Source: Bradyrhizobium centrolobii
GTDB taxonomy: Bacteria; Pseudomonadota; Alphaproteobacteria; Rhizobiales; Xanthobacteraceae
Length of the DNA: 64,000 nt
Assembly: GCF_001641635.1 (NCBI RefSeq)
Contig: NZ_LUUB01000022.1
Location: 40,547 to 104,546 of the forward strand
Direction: 5' to 3'
The position numbers and the translations under genes were made by a program. The notes beneath the pieces were generated by a model that worked only from the letters and a program-made list of their open reading frames with translations, did no database searches and was not told the origin of the DNA. Positions 1 through 8,326 of this stretch are shown here, piece after piece (the stretch's first letter is position 1; each line of letters opens with the position of its first letter).

Positions 1-87
1 CGAGGAAAAGCAGTTTGAGCCGGCCTGATCTGGTCAGATCGCCGACAAACCCGAACGAGAACATCGGACAGCCTCGAGCTCACGGAC

Positions 88-1527
88 ATGAGTCTGACAT
101 CTCCCCTGTTTTTTGCGTTTCTTGCCGCGGTAGTTGTCGCCTTCCACATCAGTGAATCGGTCGCCTACCGACGGTTCGTGCTGGGGGCCGCGAACGCCAT
201 CTTCATCGCAAGCTACCTTAGCGACGTCACGCAGGTGTTGCCGCTCGCCGCCTTCTTGGCGCTCGGCTATGTCTGCGTATCCGCGCTCTACCTTCGCCAG
301 TCGATCCTCGTGCTGGCGGCGGGTGTCGTTGCGATACTTTGCTGCTATGTGTTCCTCAAGCGCTTCTCGTTCTTCGAAGGGCTGGGCCAGCTTCCGTTCC
401 CCTATCTGACCGTCGGGCTTTCGTACATCCTGTTCCGGATCCTGCACATCATGGTCGATGTACGGTCGGGAGATCTGGTCGAGCGAATCGGTCCGCTGGC
501 GTTTTTTCGCTTCACCTGCAACTTCCTTTGCTTCGTCTCCGGTCCGATCCAGCGCTATCAGGATTTCAGCGCGATGGATGGAAAGGCAGCGGTTCAGCTC
601 GACCAGTCCGTGGTCTATGCGGCGTTTTCCAGGATCGCCACCGGCTATGTGAAGTTTGTCATCATTGCCGCGACTGCCGACTACGCCTTCACGTTCCTCA
701 GCCCGCACCTGCTACAGCCGACCGGCCTGCCGTTCCTCAAGCTGTGCGCCGTCTATGCGACGGTCGCATCGCTCTACACGGTCTATCTGTATTTCAATTT
801 TTCCGGATACATGGACATCGTGATCGGCATCGGAACCCTGCTCGGGCAGCAATTGCCGGAGAATTTCGACAAGCCGTTCTCGGCGCGCAGCTTCCTCGAG
901 TTCTGGCAGCGCTGGCACATGACGCTGTCGCAGTGGTTCAAGCTCTATCTCTTTAACCCGCTCGTGATGCTCCTGATGACCTGGCTGCCCTCGCCTGCGC
1001 TCACGTCGTATCTGGGCGTGCTGGCGTTCTTCATCACGTTCGGCGTGATGGGCGTCTGGCACGGCACGACGGCGGTCTTCGTGATTTACGGCCTCCTGAT
1101 GGGTGCCGGCGCAAGCATCAACAAGCTCTGGCAGGTTGCCTGCACCGGACGCCTGGGCAAGAAGCGCTATCGCGCGCTCACCGAGTCCACCGCCTACATC
1201 TATGTCGCACGTGGCCTCACGGTTGCCTATTTTGTGCTCGCACTGACCTGCCTGTGGGTCCCCGAACTGCCGCAATTCACCCATCTATTTGCGCGGCTCG
1301 GCGTCGCCGGCGTTGTCGGCACCTTCATCGTGGTGGCCGCGGCGTTCAGCATGGCGGCGTTAAGCCTGGATTTCTTCCAGGCTCGCCTCCGCATCCCAAT
1401 CACTCTGTCGGCACTCCAGGGTGGCGAGATCACAAAGAATCTGCACCTGGCAGGCAAGATGATGGCGATCGTCGCCGTTGCGACCCTGCTGCACAAGGCT
1501 CCGGACTTCGTCTACAAGGCGTTTTGA
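88..1527 (+). CDS. MBOAT-family membrane O-acyltransferase (AlgI/DltB type)
   Basis: This 479-residue polytopic membrane protein probably moves an acyl group across or within the inner membrane onto a surface polysaccharide. It shows the MBOAT signature block FWQRWHMTLSQWFKLYLF (about residues 272-289) and the conserved histidine in GVMGVWHGTT (about 315-324), with hydrophobic segments along its whole length. The length fits AlgI/DltB relatives. Its TGA overlaps the TTG start of the SGNH gene, so the two are probably translationally coupled. The ATG at 88 has only a weak GAG upstream. The 87 bases before it probably hold the end of an upstream gene that is cut by the window. The family is certain; the acyl donor and acceptor are inferred. 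Confidence 0.92.
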   Translation: MSLTSPLFFAFLAAVVVAFHISESVAYRRFVLGAANAIFIASYLSDVTQVLPLAAFLALGYVCVSALYLRQSILVLAAGVVAILCCYVFLKRFSFFEGLGQLPFPYLTVGLSYILFRILHIMVDVRSGDLVERIGPLAFFRFTCNFLCFVSGPIQRYQDFSAMDGKAAVQLDQSVVYAAFSRIATGYVKFVIIAATADYAFTFLSPHLLQPTGLPFLKLCAVYATVASLYTVYLYFNFSGYMDIVIGIGTLLGQQLPENFDKPFSARSFLEFWQRWHMTLSQWFKLYLFNPLVMLLMTWLPSPALTSYLGVLAFFITFGVMGVWHGTTAVFVIYGLLMGAGASINKLWQVACTGRLGKKRYRALTESTAYIYVARGLTVAYFVLALTCLWVPELPQFTHLFARLGVAGVVGTFIVVAAAFSMAALSLDFFQARLRIPITLSALQGGEITKNLHLAGKMMAIVAVATLLHKAPDFVYKAF

Positions 1528-2669
1528 AATTGAAATACATCCTTCGACAGTCGGCGATGACCTTGTTGTCCTTCGCCCTTCTTTACGTGCTGCTCGCCGG
1601 TGCGTCGTTCGTCGTCTTTCCGGATCCATCGAGCGCCGGTCCGCGGGACTTCCAGGCCGCGGAACAAACGCTTTACATGACGGTTCCCAAATACGTCTTC
1701 CTCGGCCGCAGCGTGCTGGCCAACCCGGATAGCAAGGTCATTTTGGTGGGAGCATCGAACACCGGGGTCGGGTTCCGGCAGAAGCTCGTGCAGGCTCACC
1801 TTGGCTGCGCCAAGGTCAGCAACCTCGCGATGGGAGGCGCCAACATTTCCGAGGTCAAGCAGGTGATCAATCTGGTCCACGAGGTGCAGAGCGATGAGGA
1901 GCGCCGGCTGAACACCTTCGTCATCGGCGTCTGGTTCGGCATGTTCGTCGATTCGGATGTGAAATTTGTAGAGGGCGACCGTCATCGCGGCGAGACGGAT
2001 ATCGATATCGAACGGTACCGGTATGGCTTCTACCGTCGTACGCCGGACGGTCCCGTCGCGGTGTTGCCCGCGCATTGGCTGGACGCCGGCGTCATGGCGA
2101 TCCGACCGTTCTTGCTGCTCGAGAAGGTCGCGCGCCAGGCCAGAGCCGGCGTTAATCTCGTACTGACCGGCCGCACCAGCGCCCAACGCACCGACGACGA
2201 GCGCGAAAGCGTCGTGATGTCGGCCGAGGACAAGCAGAAGGCGCTGGAATACTGGAAGGAGACCATGGGGCGCACGACCGAGATTTCCGCTGCCCAGGTC
2301 GAAGTCTTGAAACAGACCATCCGGGCGTTGCTCGACTCGGGGGAGAAAATTGTGCTCGTCGACCTGCCCATCCCAGCATGGCATCGCGATGCAAGCCCGT
2401 ATCAACCGAGCTACCGGCAGGCGTTGAAGGACCTGCTGCAAGAATTCGGCGACCGGCCGAACTTCAGTTCGCTGAGCATGGACGACCTCGACAACGACCT
2501 CGACTATTCGGACGAGGTGCATGCCAAGCAGCATCTGGCCGATGTCTGGTCGACCAGGCTGGCGGGAAAGCTGGATTCGTTCGTCTGCCAGGAGAATCCT
2601 GACAAATCAGCACCAAAGGTCACCACCCTGCGCTCTTCGGAGCTGGTGACTGCCGCACCGGGCCACTGA
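1524..2669 (+). CDS. membrane-anchored SGNH/GDSL-like acyltransferase partner (DltD/AlgJ-like)
   Basis: This protein of about 381 residues has one N-terminal transmembrane anchor (residues 12-32) and a periplasmic SGNH-like domain. The nucleophile block is VGASNTGVGF (Ser78), and a late DYSDEVHAKQH segment supplies the Asp-His pair. Proteins of this type partner MBOAT acyltransferases and carry out the periplasmic acyl-transfer or esterase step. I chose the TTG at 1524 because it overlaps the MBOAT stop; an ATG at 1557 in the same frame is the alternative and would leave the anchor intact. Together with the next gene, a carrier protein, the order matches dltB-dltD-dltC. Assignment to SGNH rests on motifs and context, as overall similarity to DltD cannot be judged by eye. 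Confidence 0.78.
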   Translation: MKLKYILRQSAMTLLSFALLYVLLAGASFVVFPDPSSAGPRDFQAAEQTLYMTVPKYVFLGRSVLANPDSKVILVGASNTGVGFRQKLVQAHLGCAKVSNLAMGGANISEVKQVINLVHEVQSDEERRLNTFVIGVWFGMFVDSDVKFVEGDRHRGETDIDIERYRYGFYRRTPDGPVAVLPAHWLDAGVMAIRPFLLLEKVARQARAGVNLVLTGRTSAQRTDDERESVVMSAEDKQKALEYWKETMGRTTEISAAQVEVLKQTIRALLDSGEKIVLVDLPIPAWHRDASPYQPSYRQALKDLLQEFGDRPNFSSLSMDDLDNDLDYSDEVHAKQHLADVWSTRLAGKLDSFVCQENPDKSAPKVTTLRSSELVTAAPGH

Positions 2670-2724
2670 CCGGCAAGTTACCCACGCGCCGGCACCGCCA
2701 ACACATTCGACAAAGGACTACGCA

Positions 2725-2964
2725 ATGGAAAAGGCCGAAGTATACAGCAAACTCACCGCTGTTTTTCAGGACGTGTTCGACGAGGATGACCTGACTCTTA
2801 CGCCGCACACCACGGCCGACGACGTCGATGGCTGGGACAGCCTGTCCCATATCCGCCTTGTGCTGGCTGTCTCGAAAGCCTTCGGCGTGAAATTCTCCGC
2901 ATCCGAGATCGGAGGTCTCAAGAATGTCGGCGAGTTCGCCGATCTGATCGAGAAGAAAGCGTAA
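2725..2964 (+). CDS. acyl carrier protein
   Basis: This is a 79-residue acidic protein with the phosphopantetheine site GWDSLSHI (Ser39), the usual size and helical pattern of an acyl carrier protein. An AGGA ribosome site precedes the ATG. It sits 55 bases after the SGNH gene and 6 bases before the VOC gene, so it is part of the same operon and is unlikely to be the housekeeping AcpP. Its likely job is to hold a thioester-bound acyl group for the MBOAT enzyme, as DltC does for D-alanine. The loading enzyme is not visible and may lie upstream of the window. Confidence 0.93.
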   Translation: MEKAEVYSKLTAVFQDVFDEDDLTLTPHTTADDVDGWDSLSHIRLVLAVSKAFGVKFSASEIGGLKNVGEFADLIEKKA

Positions 2965-2970
2965 GAGCGC

Positions 2971-3420
2971 GTGGACCGCTCGGCGAAAGACATCGCACCA
3001 GCATCGGCTGCACTGGCTTTCCATCACTTCGGGCTTGCGGTCGCATCCCCGGAGGAGGCCTTTCGTTACCTGGCGTCACTGGGCTATGTCGCGGGAAACT
3101 CTGCCTTCGACCCGATACAGCGCGTCAACCTCGCCATGCGGCATCACGCCGCGATGCCCGACGTCGAGGTGATCTGGCCGGGCGACGGTCCCTCTCCGAT
3201 CGACAAGCTGATCAAGCGAACCGGCACCATGATCTACCACCTGTGCTACGCATGCCCCAACGCCGAGCAGGCGCTGGATGCCCTGGCGGCATCAGGCGTC
3301 GAGATCGTGCCGGTCAGCGAGCCGGCGCCGGCGATACTGTTCGGCGGCCAAAAGGTCTCGTTTCATCATGTTTCCGGTTTCGGTCTCATCGAGATTCTCG
3401 AGACCGGCACTGAACGCTGA
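2971..3420 (+). CDS. VOC-family protein, methylmalonyl-CoA-epimerase-like
   Basis: This 149-residue single-domain vicinal-oxygen-chelate protein starts at a GTG 6 bases after the ACP stop. Candidate metal ligands are the histidine in FHHFGLAV (about residue 19), the histidine in MIYHLCYA (about 91) and the glutamate in GLIEILETG (about 144), the spacing seen in methylmalonyl-CoA epimerases. In an operon with an acyl carrier protein it could act on the acyl group, for example by epimerising or isomerising an alpha-substituted acyl thioester. VOC proteins are functionally broad, so only the fold is confident. Confidence 0.8.
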   Translation: MDRSAKDIAPASAALAFHHFGLAVASPEEAFRYLASLGYVAGNSAFDPIQRVNLAMRHHAAMPDVEVIWPGDGPSPIDKLIKRTGTMIYHLCYACPNAEQALDALAASGVEIVPVSEPAPAILFGGQKVSFHHVSGFGLIEILETGTER

Positions 3421-3431
3421 GCGACGATCGC

Positions 3432-3893
3432 ATGAACAACGATCACCCGTCACGCCGCTTCGCCCACGTCAGCCGCATTTCATGCAGCCTGGTCCTCGCT
3501 GCCCTGCTCAGCGTATCAGCAGCGCAAGCCCAGATTGTCGGCTTTGGAAGATCATCGGCGCCGATGTACGGAGGAACCGGAGTGTCGCCGATGCCCGCGA
3601 ACCCATTCCCACCGATGAAGGGCACATATGCCCCGGCCCATAAGGCGCCGGACGGAACGGCCTGCATATCGGTCCATCCATCCACGCACCCGCAGGTCAT
3701 CAATCCGAAGATCATTGATCAGATCGTGACCGTGAACAACTCGTGCGGGCAGTCCATCAACGTTCAGGTCTGCTATGCGGGCAGCACGGATTGCATCACC
3801 GTGGCGCTTAATGGCTATCAGAAGTTGCAACGGGTCCTCGGCATCTCTGCGGGTTCGACGTCATTCCGCTACGAATACCGCGAGTTGTATTGA
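3432..3893 (+). CDS. secreted protein of unknown function
   Basis: This 153-residue protein has a clear Sec signal peptide: a basic N-terminus, a hydrophobic stretch SLVLAALLSVSAAQA, and likely cleavage after AQA at about residue 33. The mature part is rich in Gly/Pro at its start and then has a compact C-terminal half with four cysteines (near CISVHP, NNSCGQ, VCYAGSTDC) that could form two disulfides. I do not recognise the family. It lies 11 bases after the VOC gene, and its stop overlaps the start of the next small ORF, so it belongs to the acyl-modification operon. A periplasmic role in the same pathway is an inference from position. Confidence 0.75.
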   Translation: MNNDHPSRRFAHVSRISCSLVLAALLSVSAAQAQIVGFGRSSAPMYGGTGVSPMPANPFPPMKGTYAPAHKAPDGTACISVHPSTHPQVINPKIIDQIVTVNNSCGQSINVQVCYAGSTDCITVALNGYQKLQRVLGISAGSTSFRYEYRELY

Positions 3894-4027
3894 TGGCGCG
3901 CGCAACACCCACCGCAGTCCTTGTCGGACCACGCGTCCCGGTCGATCCCACGGGTGCGGTCAATCATGAGATCCGGTTGGAAAGCTACCGCACCGAATTC
4001 AGCACCTTCACGCGAATTGGGGCTTGA
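3893..4027 (+). CDS. possible 44-residue coupled small protein
   Basis: A short reading frame starts at an ATG that overlaps the stop of the preceding gene (TGATG) and ends 4 bases before the ATG of the epimerase gene, exactly filling the gap. The third-position GC is about 65 percent (28 of 43 sense codons), compatible with coding. The product is polar, with no signal peptide or membrane segment. The alternative reading, an upstream extension of the epimerase in another frame, gives Arg/Ser-rich text that does not look like protein. No family recognised. Confidence 0.35.
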   Translation: MARATPTAVLVGPRVPVDPTGAVNHEIRLESYRTEFSTFTRIGA

Positions 4028-4031
4028 GCGC

Positions 4032-5015
4032 ATGTCGAGCCCCACTCAGGCCATCGTCTTCGGAGGCGCCGGCTTCATCGGAACACATCTGTTGAACCGG
4101 CTCATCGCGTCCAGACAATACGATCGGATCGTCGCCGTCGATATCGGCAAGTCGAGAAAGCAGATTGCCGGCGTCGAATACGTCCATCATGATGTCCGCG
4201 AGCAGCTCGACCCGAAGCTCGCGCGCGGGGCGCCCATCGATATCTTCAATCTGGCGGCGATCCACACGACGCCTGGCCACCCGGACGGCGAGTATTACTA
4301 CACCAACGTCCTCGGCGCGGTGAACGTGTGCCGGTTTGCCAAAGAGACCGGCAGCAGGAGCATCATATTCACAAGCTCCATATCCATCTACGGCCCGAGT
4401 GAGGCCCCGCTCGACGAGGATTCGCAGCCCGCGCCTGTCAGCGCCTACGGACGTTCCAAGCTCTCGGCCGAAGCCATCCATCGGCTGTGGCAAGCGGAGG
4501 ACGCGGCAAGGCGACTCACGATCGTTCGCCCCGCCGTCATTTATGGCCTTTACGAGCAGGGCAATTTCACGCGGCTGTCGAGGCTGCTGGAAAGACGGGC
4601 TTTCATCTATCCTGGCCGAACCGACACCATCAAGTCGTGCGGCTACGTCAAGGACCTCGTCTCGTCGATGCTTTTCATGGCGGCGCGCAACGACGGGGTG
4701 TCGATCTACAATTTCTGCTACGAGCACCGCTACACGATCAGCGAGATCTGCGCGGCTTTCTCGCAAGCCGCGGGCTACAAGAAGCCGACACTGACCATTC
4801 CGGTGTGGTTCATGAACCTCGCCGTCCTGCCGTTCGAGATGCTGCACAAGGTCGGCATCAAGACCGGGATAAATCGCGAGCGAATCCGGAAACTATGGTT
4901 CTCCACCAACATCCTGCCGAAGCGGCTGGTCGCCAGCGGGTTCAAGTTCGAATACGACGCGGCAAGCTCACTCGTCGAATGGAAGCACGATTCCGGCATC
5001 AAAGACTTTGATTGA
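4032..5015 (+). CDS. NAD-dependent nucleotide-sugar epimerase/dehydratase (extended SDR)
   Basis: This 327-residue extended short-chain dehydrogenase has the N-terminal dinucleotide motif GGAGFIGTHL, the catalytic serine region FTSSISIYG and the YxxxK pair in SAYGRSKLSAE. It probably epimerises or reduces an NDP-sugar for the polysaccharide made by this locus. I chose the ATG at 4032 because the motif begins 9 residues later and a GGGG lies upstream; an in-frame start at 3921 would add 37 residues of unlikely sequence. It is the last gene of the operon, followed by 530 bases without a gene. The substrate cannot be told from sequence. Confidence 0.9.
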   Translation: MSSPTQAIVFGGAGFIGTHLLNRLIASRQYDRIVAVDIGKSRKQIAGVEYVHHDVREQLDPKLARGAPIDIFNLAAIHTTPGHPDGEYYYTNVLGAVNVCRFAKETGSRSIIFTSSISIYGPSEAPLDEDSQPAPVSAYGRSKLSAEAIHRLWQAEDAARRLTIVRPAVIYGLYEQGNFTRLSRLLERRAFIYPGRTDTIKSCGYVKDLVSSMLFMAARNDGVSIYNFCYEHRYTISEICAAFSQAAGYKKPTLTIPVWFMNLAVLPFEMLHKVGIKTGINRERIRKLWFSTNILPKRLVASGFKFEYDAASSLVEWKHDSGIKDFD

Positions 5016-5545
5016 TGACCGCGGCCGGCTCCGAGCAGGTTTCTGAAGGACCATCTCCCGTTCGGCACCTTTTTCACTGGACATCCAGGACGAAAACAAT
5101 GCGAGGGTTCCCATTTCTACCTGTGGAGCCCGGGAACAGGCCACGCAAGGTTGCCACCGAAATGAGCCATCCCGTCACAATTCTGGTCATCACGGGCCGG
5201 GGCGCCAGTTCTGGTTGCATTGGCCGAGATAGTTTGCCCACCCCTTTCCGCTCTATTGTCGATTTCTTGTTGCATATATCCCGGCTTGTCGCTCGCGATA
5301 TCGCTGCTGACCGGCATGGGAATTGCTCGGTTGGTAACTAGCCGGGACGGCACTTAGCCCGCGATATCGTCCTGAACCGGTCCACGTCGATCTTCGGCGG
5401 TTCCGGAAATGTATGATGCACCGCACTCTTGCTGACACATTTATTTGGCACGTTCAGTTCGGCGAAGCGTTCAGTGCGGGCTGCCACGTTTCAGCTTGCT
5501 TCGACACGGCACAATCCAAGAACCCAGGTCAGGTAGACGAGCCGG
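5016..5545. other. gene-free leader upstream of exoP with a pair of direct repeats
   Basis: I find no convincing gene in these 530 bases. The notable structure is two copies of CGCGATATCG (5294-5303 and 5360-5369), each containing the palindrome CGATATCG and each followed 7 bases later by CCGG, 66 bases apart. They lie about 170-250 bases before the exoP start and could be regulator sites. An apparent ORF at 5012-5341 has no coding character. Confidence 0.4.
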
Positions 5546-7960
5546 ATGCTCCAAACTCGAATCACCCCCCCTCGCGAGATCGAATCTCCCACCCAAGAGT
5601 CGGCTTCGCTGGAGCAGACGATTTCTGCCGTGGTCGCGCTGATTGGCCGCCAGTATCCCGTGATGATTTTCGTGATGTGCCTGTGCATCGGCCTCGCCGG
5701 TGTCTATTTGCTGACGGCACCGAAGCGATTTACGGGCACCGCCGTGCTCTTGATCGATAGCCGTAAGATGCAGGGGCTGCAGACCCAGGCACCGGCGGGC
5801 GGCGACAGTCCGATCGACTCGGCCATGGTCGACAGCCAGGTCGAAGTCCTTAAGTCGGAGACCATCGCGACATCCGTCATCAAGCAACTGAACCTGCTCG
5901 ATTCGCCGGAGTTCACCGGCAACGAAGGTGGACTGCTCACCAGCATCACCGACCTGTTTTCCGGACTGTTTCCGGAACAGCGTCCGTCCCAAGACGCTCT
6001 GATGCGTACTGCAATCGGCAAGTTGGCCGGCAATCTCTCGATCAAGCGCGTCGGCCTGAGCTACGTCATCGAGATCTCCTATCAGGCGCTTTCGCCCGAC
6101 CAGGCCGCCCGGGTCGCCAATGCGGTGGCCGACGGCTACATCAACGATTCATTGGAATCGAAATATCAGGCGTCGCGGCGGGCGGCGGTTTGGCTGCAGG
6201 ATCGATTGAAGGAACTCCGGGCGCAAGCTTCCTCCGCCGAACGCGCGGTCGTCGACTTCAAGGCCAAGAACAACATCGTCGATGCCGGCGGGCGCCTCCT
6301 CACCGAGCAGCAGCTCGCGGAGATCAACAGCTCGCTGACCCAGGCGCGCGCTCAGCGTGCCGAGGCGCAGGCCAAGCTTGAGCGGATCACGGCCATTCTG
6401 AATGCGGACGACAACGACTCCAAGGTGATCCTGAACGATCTGGCGACCGTAACCGACACCATGAACAATCCGGTGATCACCAAGCTGCGCCAGACCTATC
6501 TTGATTATGCCGCGCGCCAGGCCGACTGGTCGAATCGATACGGACCGACTCACCTTGCGGTCGTCAATCTTCGCAACCAGATGCGCGAAATCAGGCATTC
6601 GATCACCGAGGAACTGCGGCGCACGGCCGAGGTCTACAAGAGCGACCTCGCAATCGCGAAAGCGCGCGAGGAATCCGGTCAGAAGAGCCTGAACGACACT
6701 ATCGCGCTGTCCAACGGCACCAACCAGGCGCAGATCGCACTGCGCGATCTGGAAAGCAATGCGCAGAGCGCCCGCGCACTCTCCGACAACTTCCTTCAGC
6801 TGTACATGGTCTCGGTTCAGCAGCAATCGTTTCCGATTACTGAAGCGCGTGTGATCACACAGGCGTCCAATGCTCCCAACAAGACATCGCCCAAGACAAC
6901 CCTCATTCTGCTGGCGACGCTGATCGGCGGCGCAATCCTCGCTGGGGGTGTCGCCGTCCTGCTCGACATGCTGGACCGCGTGTTCCGAACCGTCTCCCAG
7001 GTCGAGCAGCATCTCCACACCAGCTGTCTCGCTTCAATCCCGGCGATCGGCAGCGAGCAGAGCGTGGGTCTATACGGGCATCCTCTGCTGTCCAAAGCAG
7101 GGCGGCTATTCAACAGGCGGCCGAAAAGACCACAGCCGCCGGCGGCAAGGCCGGCCCCCGCCCAGGCCTCGGGTCTGCCGCTGGGACGATCCGAACTCGG
7201 CTCCAGTTTCCCGCAACCACATCGCGATCGTCTGCTAACCGCCAACGACAGCGTCGGCAGATTCGTGATCAATTCGCCCTTCTCACGTTTTGCCGAGGGC
7301 TTTCGCTCGATCAAGCTTGCTTGCGATCTCAGCAGCTACGGATCGTCCAACAAGGTCGTCGGCATTACCTCGGGGCTCCCCAATGAAGGCAAATCCACGA
7401 TCAGCGAGGCGCTCGCCCAAACCGTGGCACAAGGCGGTTCCCGCACACTTCTGATCGACGGTGATATCCGCAATCCAAGCCTTACTGCGCGGCTTGCCCC
7501 CTCGGCGAAGGCCGGCTTGATCGATGTTGTCCTGGGCAGGGTTGATTGGACGGAAGCGGTTTGGATTGATCCACAAACCAATCTGCATTTCCTTCCCTGC
7601 GTCGTGAGCTCGCGCTTTTCCAACTCCAGCGACGTGCTGGCCTCTCCCCAAATGGAACGTTTGTTCCAGCATCTGCGGCAGCACTATGACCGCATCGTTC
7701 TCGACCTCAGCCCGCTCGCGCCAGTGATCGACGTCCGAGCCACCGGAGCGCTGGCCGACTCATACGTACTCGTCATCGAATGGGCCAAGGCCAAGGTCGA
7801 TATCCTGGAGCGCGTGCTCAGCGAGACTCCGATCGTCCGCGAGCGCTTGCTTGGCGCGGTGCTCAACAAGGTGAACATGGCGGTGATGACCCGCTACGAT
7901 ATCTACAGCGCAGGCTACTATCGCAACCGGTATTACAAGAGATACGGATACGTCGACTGA
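5546..7960 (+). CDS. exoP: exopolysaccharide co-polymerase / tyrosine autokinase (ExoP/Wzc type)
   Basis: This 804-residue inner-membrane protein controls polysaccharide chain length and export. It has an N-terminal Wzz-type domain flanked by two membrane segments (about residues 35-56 and 450-475), a long periplasmic coiled-coil region, and a cytoplasmic BY-kinase domain. The kinase shows Walker A in SGLPNEGKST (about 609-618), Walker A' in LLIDGDIRNPS and a C-terminal tyrosine cluster (YDIYSAGYYRNRYYKRYGY) that is the usual autophosphorylation site. Length is normal for ExoP fusions. It stands alone on the plus strand, with hairpins just after the stop, and faces the convergent export lipoprotein gene. 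A PPP-type phosphatase encoded nearby is a candidate counterpart. Confidence 0.93.
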   Translation: MLQTRITPPREIESPTQESASLEQTISAVVALIGRQYPVMIFVMCLCIGLAGVYLLTAPKRFTGTAVLLIDSRKMQGLQTQAPAGGDSPIDSAMVDSQVEVLKSETIATSVIKQLNLLDSPEFTGNEGGLLTSITDLFSGLFPEQRPSQDALMRTAIGKLAGNLSIKRVGLSYVIEISYQALSPDQAARVANAVADGYINDSLESKYQASRRAAVWLQDRLKELRAQASSAERAVVDFKAKNNIVDAGGRLLTEQQLAEINSSLTQARAQRAEAQAKLERITAILNADDNDSKVILNDLATVTDTMNNPVITKLRQTYLDYAARQADWSNRYGPTHLAVVNLRNQMREIRHSITEELRRTAEVYKSDLAIAKAREESGQKSLNDTIALSNGTNQAQIALRDLESNAQSARALSDNFLQLYMVSVQQQSFPITEARVITQASNAPNKTSPKTTLILLATLIGGAILAGGVAVLLDMLDRVFRTVSQVEQHLHTSCLASIPAIGSEQSVGLYGHPLLSKAGRLFNRRPKRPQPPAARPAPAQASGLPLGRSELGSSFPQPHRDRLLTANDSVGRFVINSPFSRFAEGFRSIKLACDLSSYGSSNKVVGITSGLPNEGKSTISEALAQTVAQGGSRTLLIDGDIRNPSLTARLAPSAKAGLIDVVLGRVDWTEAVWIDPQTNLHFLPCVVSSRFSNSSDVLASPQMERLFQHLRQHYDRIVLDLSPLAPVIDVRATGALADSYVLVIEWAKAKVDILERVLSETPIVRERLLGAVLNKVNMAVMTRYDIYSAGYYRNRYYKRYGYVD

Positions 7961-7987
7961 CGCCTGATCTGGAGACGCGTACCGGCC

Positions 7988-8019
7988 CCCTCGGCCAAAC
8001 CAAACGCCGAGGGCGTTTG
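7988..8019 (+). terminator. overlapping hairpins after exoP
   Basis: Two perfect 8-bp stems share bases. CCCTCGGC (7988-7995) pairs with GCCGAGGG (8006-8013), and CAAACGCC (8001-8008) pairs with GGCGTTTG (8012-8019). They cannot form together. No long T run follows, so this is a weak intrinsic terminator or an mRNA 3' stabiliser. Confidence 0.5.
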
Positions 8020-8203
8020 CGTGGTGTGGGTCGGAGTGTGACGGCGTAACGAGCCTCGGTCGGGCGGGCGATGCTACCGACGGACCAACGCGTACTGGAC
8101 CGCCATCAATGAGAGCGGCGCGATCAGCGACACATCGAAAAACCGGCGAAGGTGGTTCTGAGACCGTTTCGAAACCCGCAAAAAACGGCTGGACTCCCCC
8201 GTT

Positions 8204-8278
8204 CAGCAGCGTGATCGGGCATGGCGTGCCGAGAACCTGATCGTGTCGATAACCGGCGTCGGCCCCATCAACTCAGGC
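8204..8278 (+). pseudogene. possible short remnant of an IS110-family transposase
   Basis: Read from 8216, the translation RAWRAENLIVSITGVGPINS resembles the helix-hairpin segment of IS110-family transposases (typically AWRAKEDLL..VPGVGPITA), which precedes their C-terminal domain. No start, no downstream transposase sequence and no terminal repeats are visible, so it would be a deletion remnant at most. The preceding 100 bases also translate without obvious homology. Short match, so modest confidence. Confidence 0.35.
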
Positions 8279-8326
8279 CAGGGAGCTGGGCCGGCGGTGC
8301 CGGCCAAGCGTCCTGGACCAAGGAAG

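Noticed and set aside
5012..5341. 109-codon plus-strand ORF after the epimerase gene
   Set aside because: No ribosome site, no family, and composition unlike the neighbouring genes.
5450..5470. TGGCAC resembling a sigma-54 -24 element before exoP
   Set aside because: The -12 GC element is not at the required spacing.
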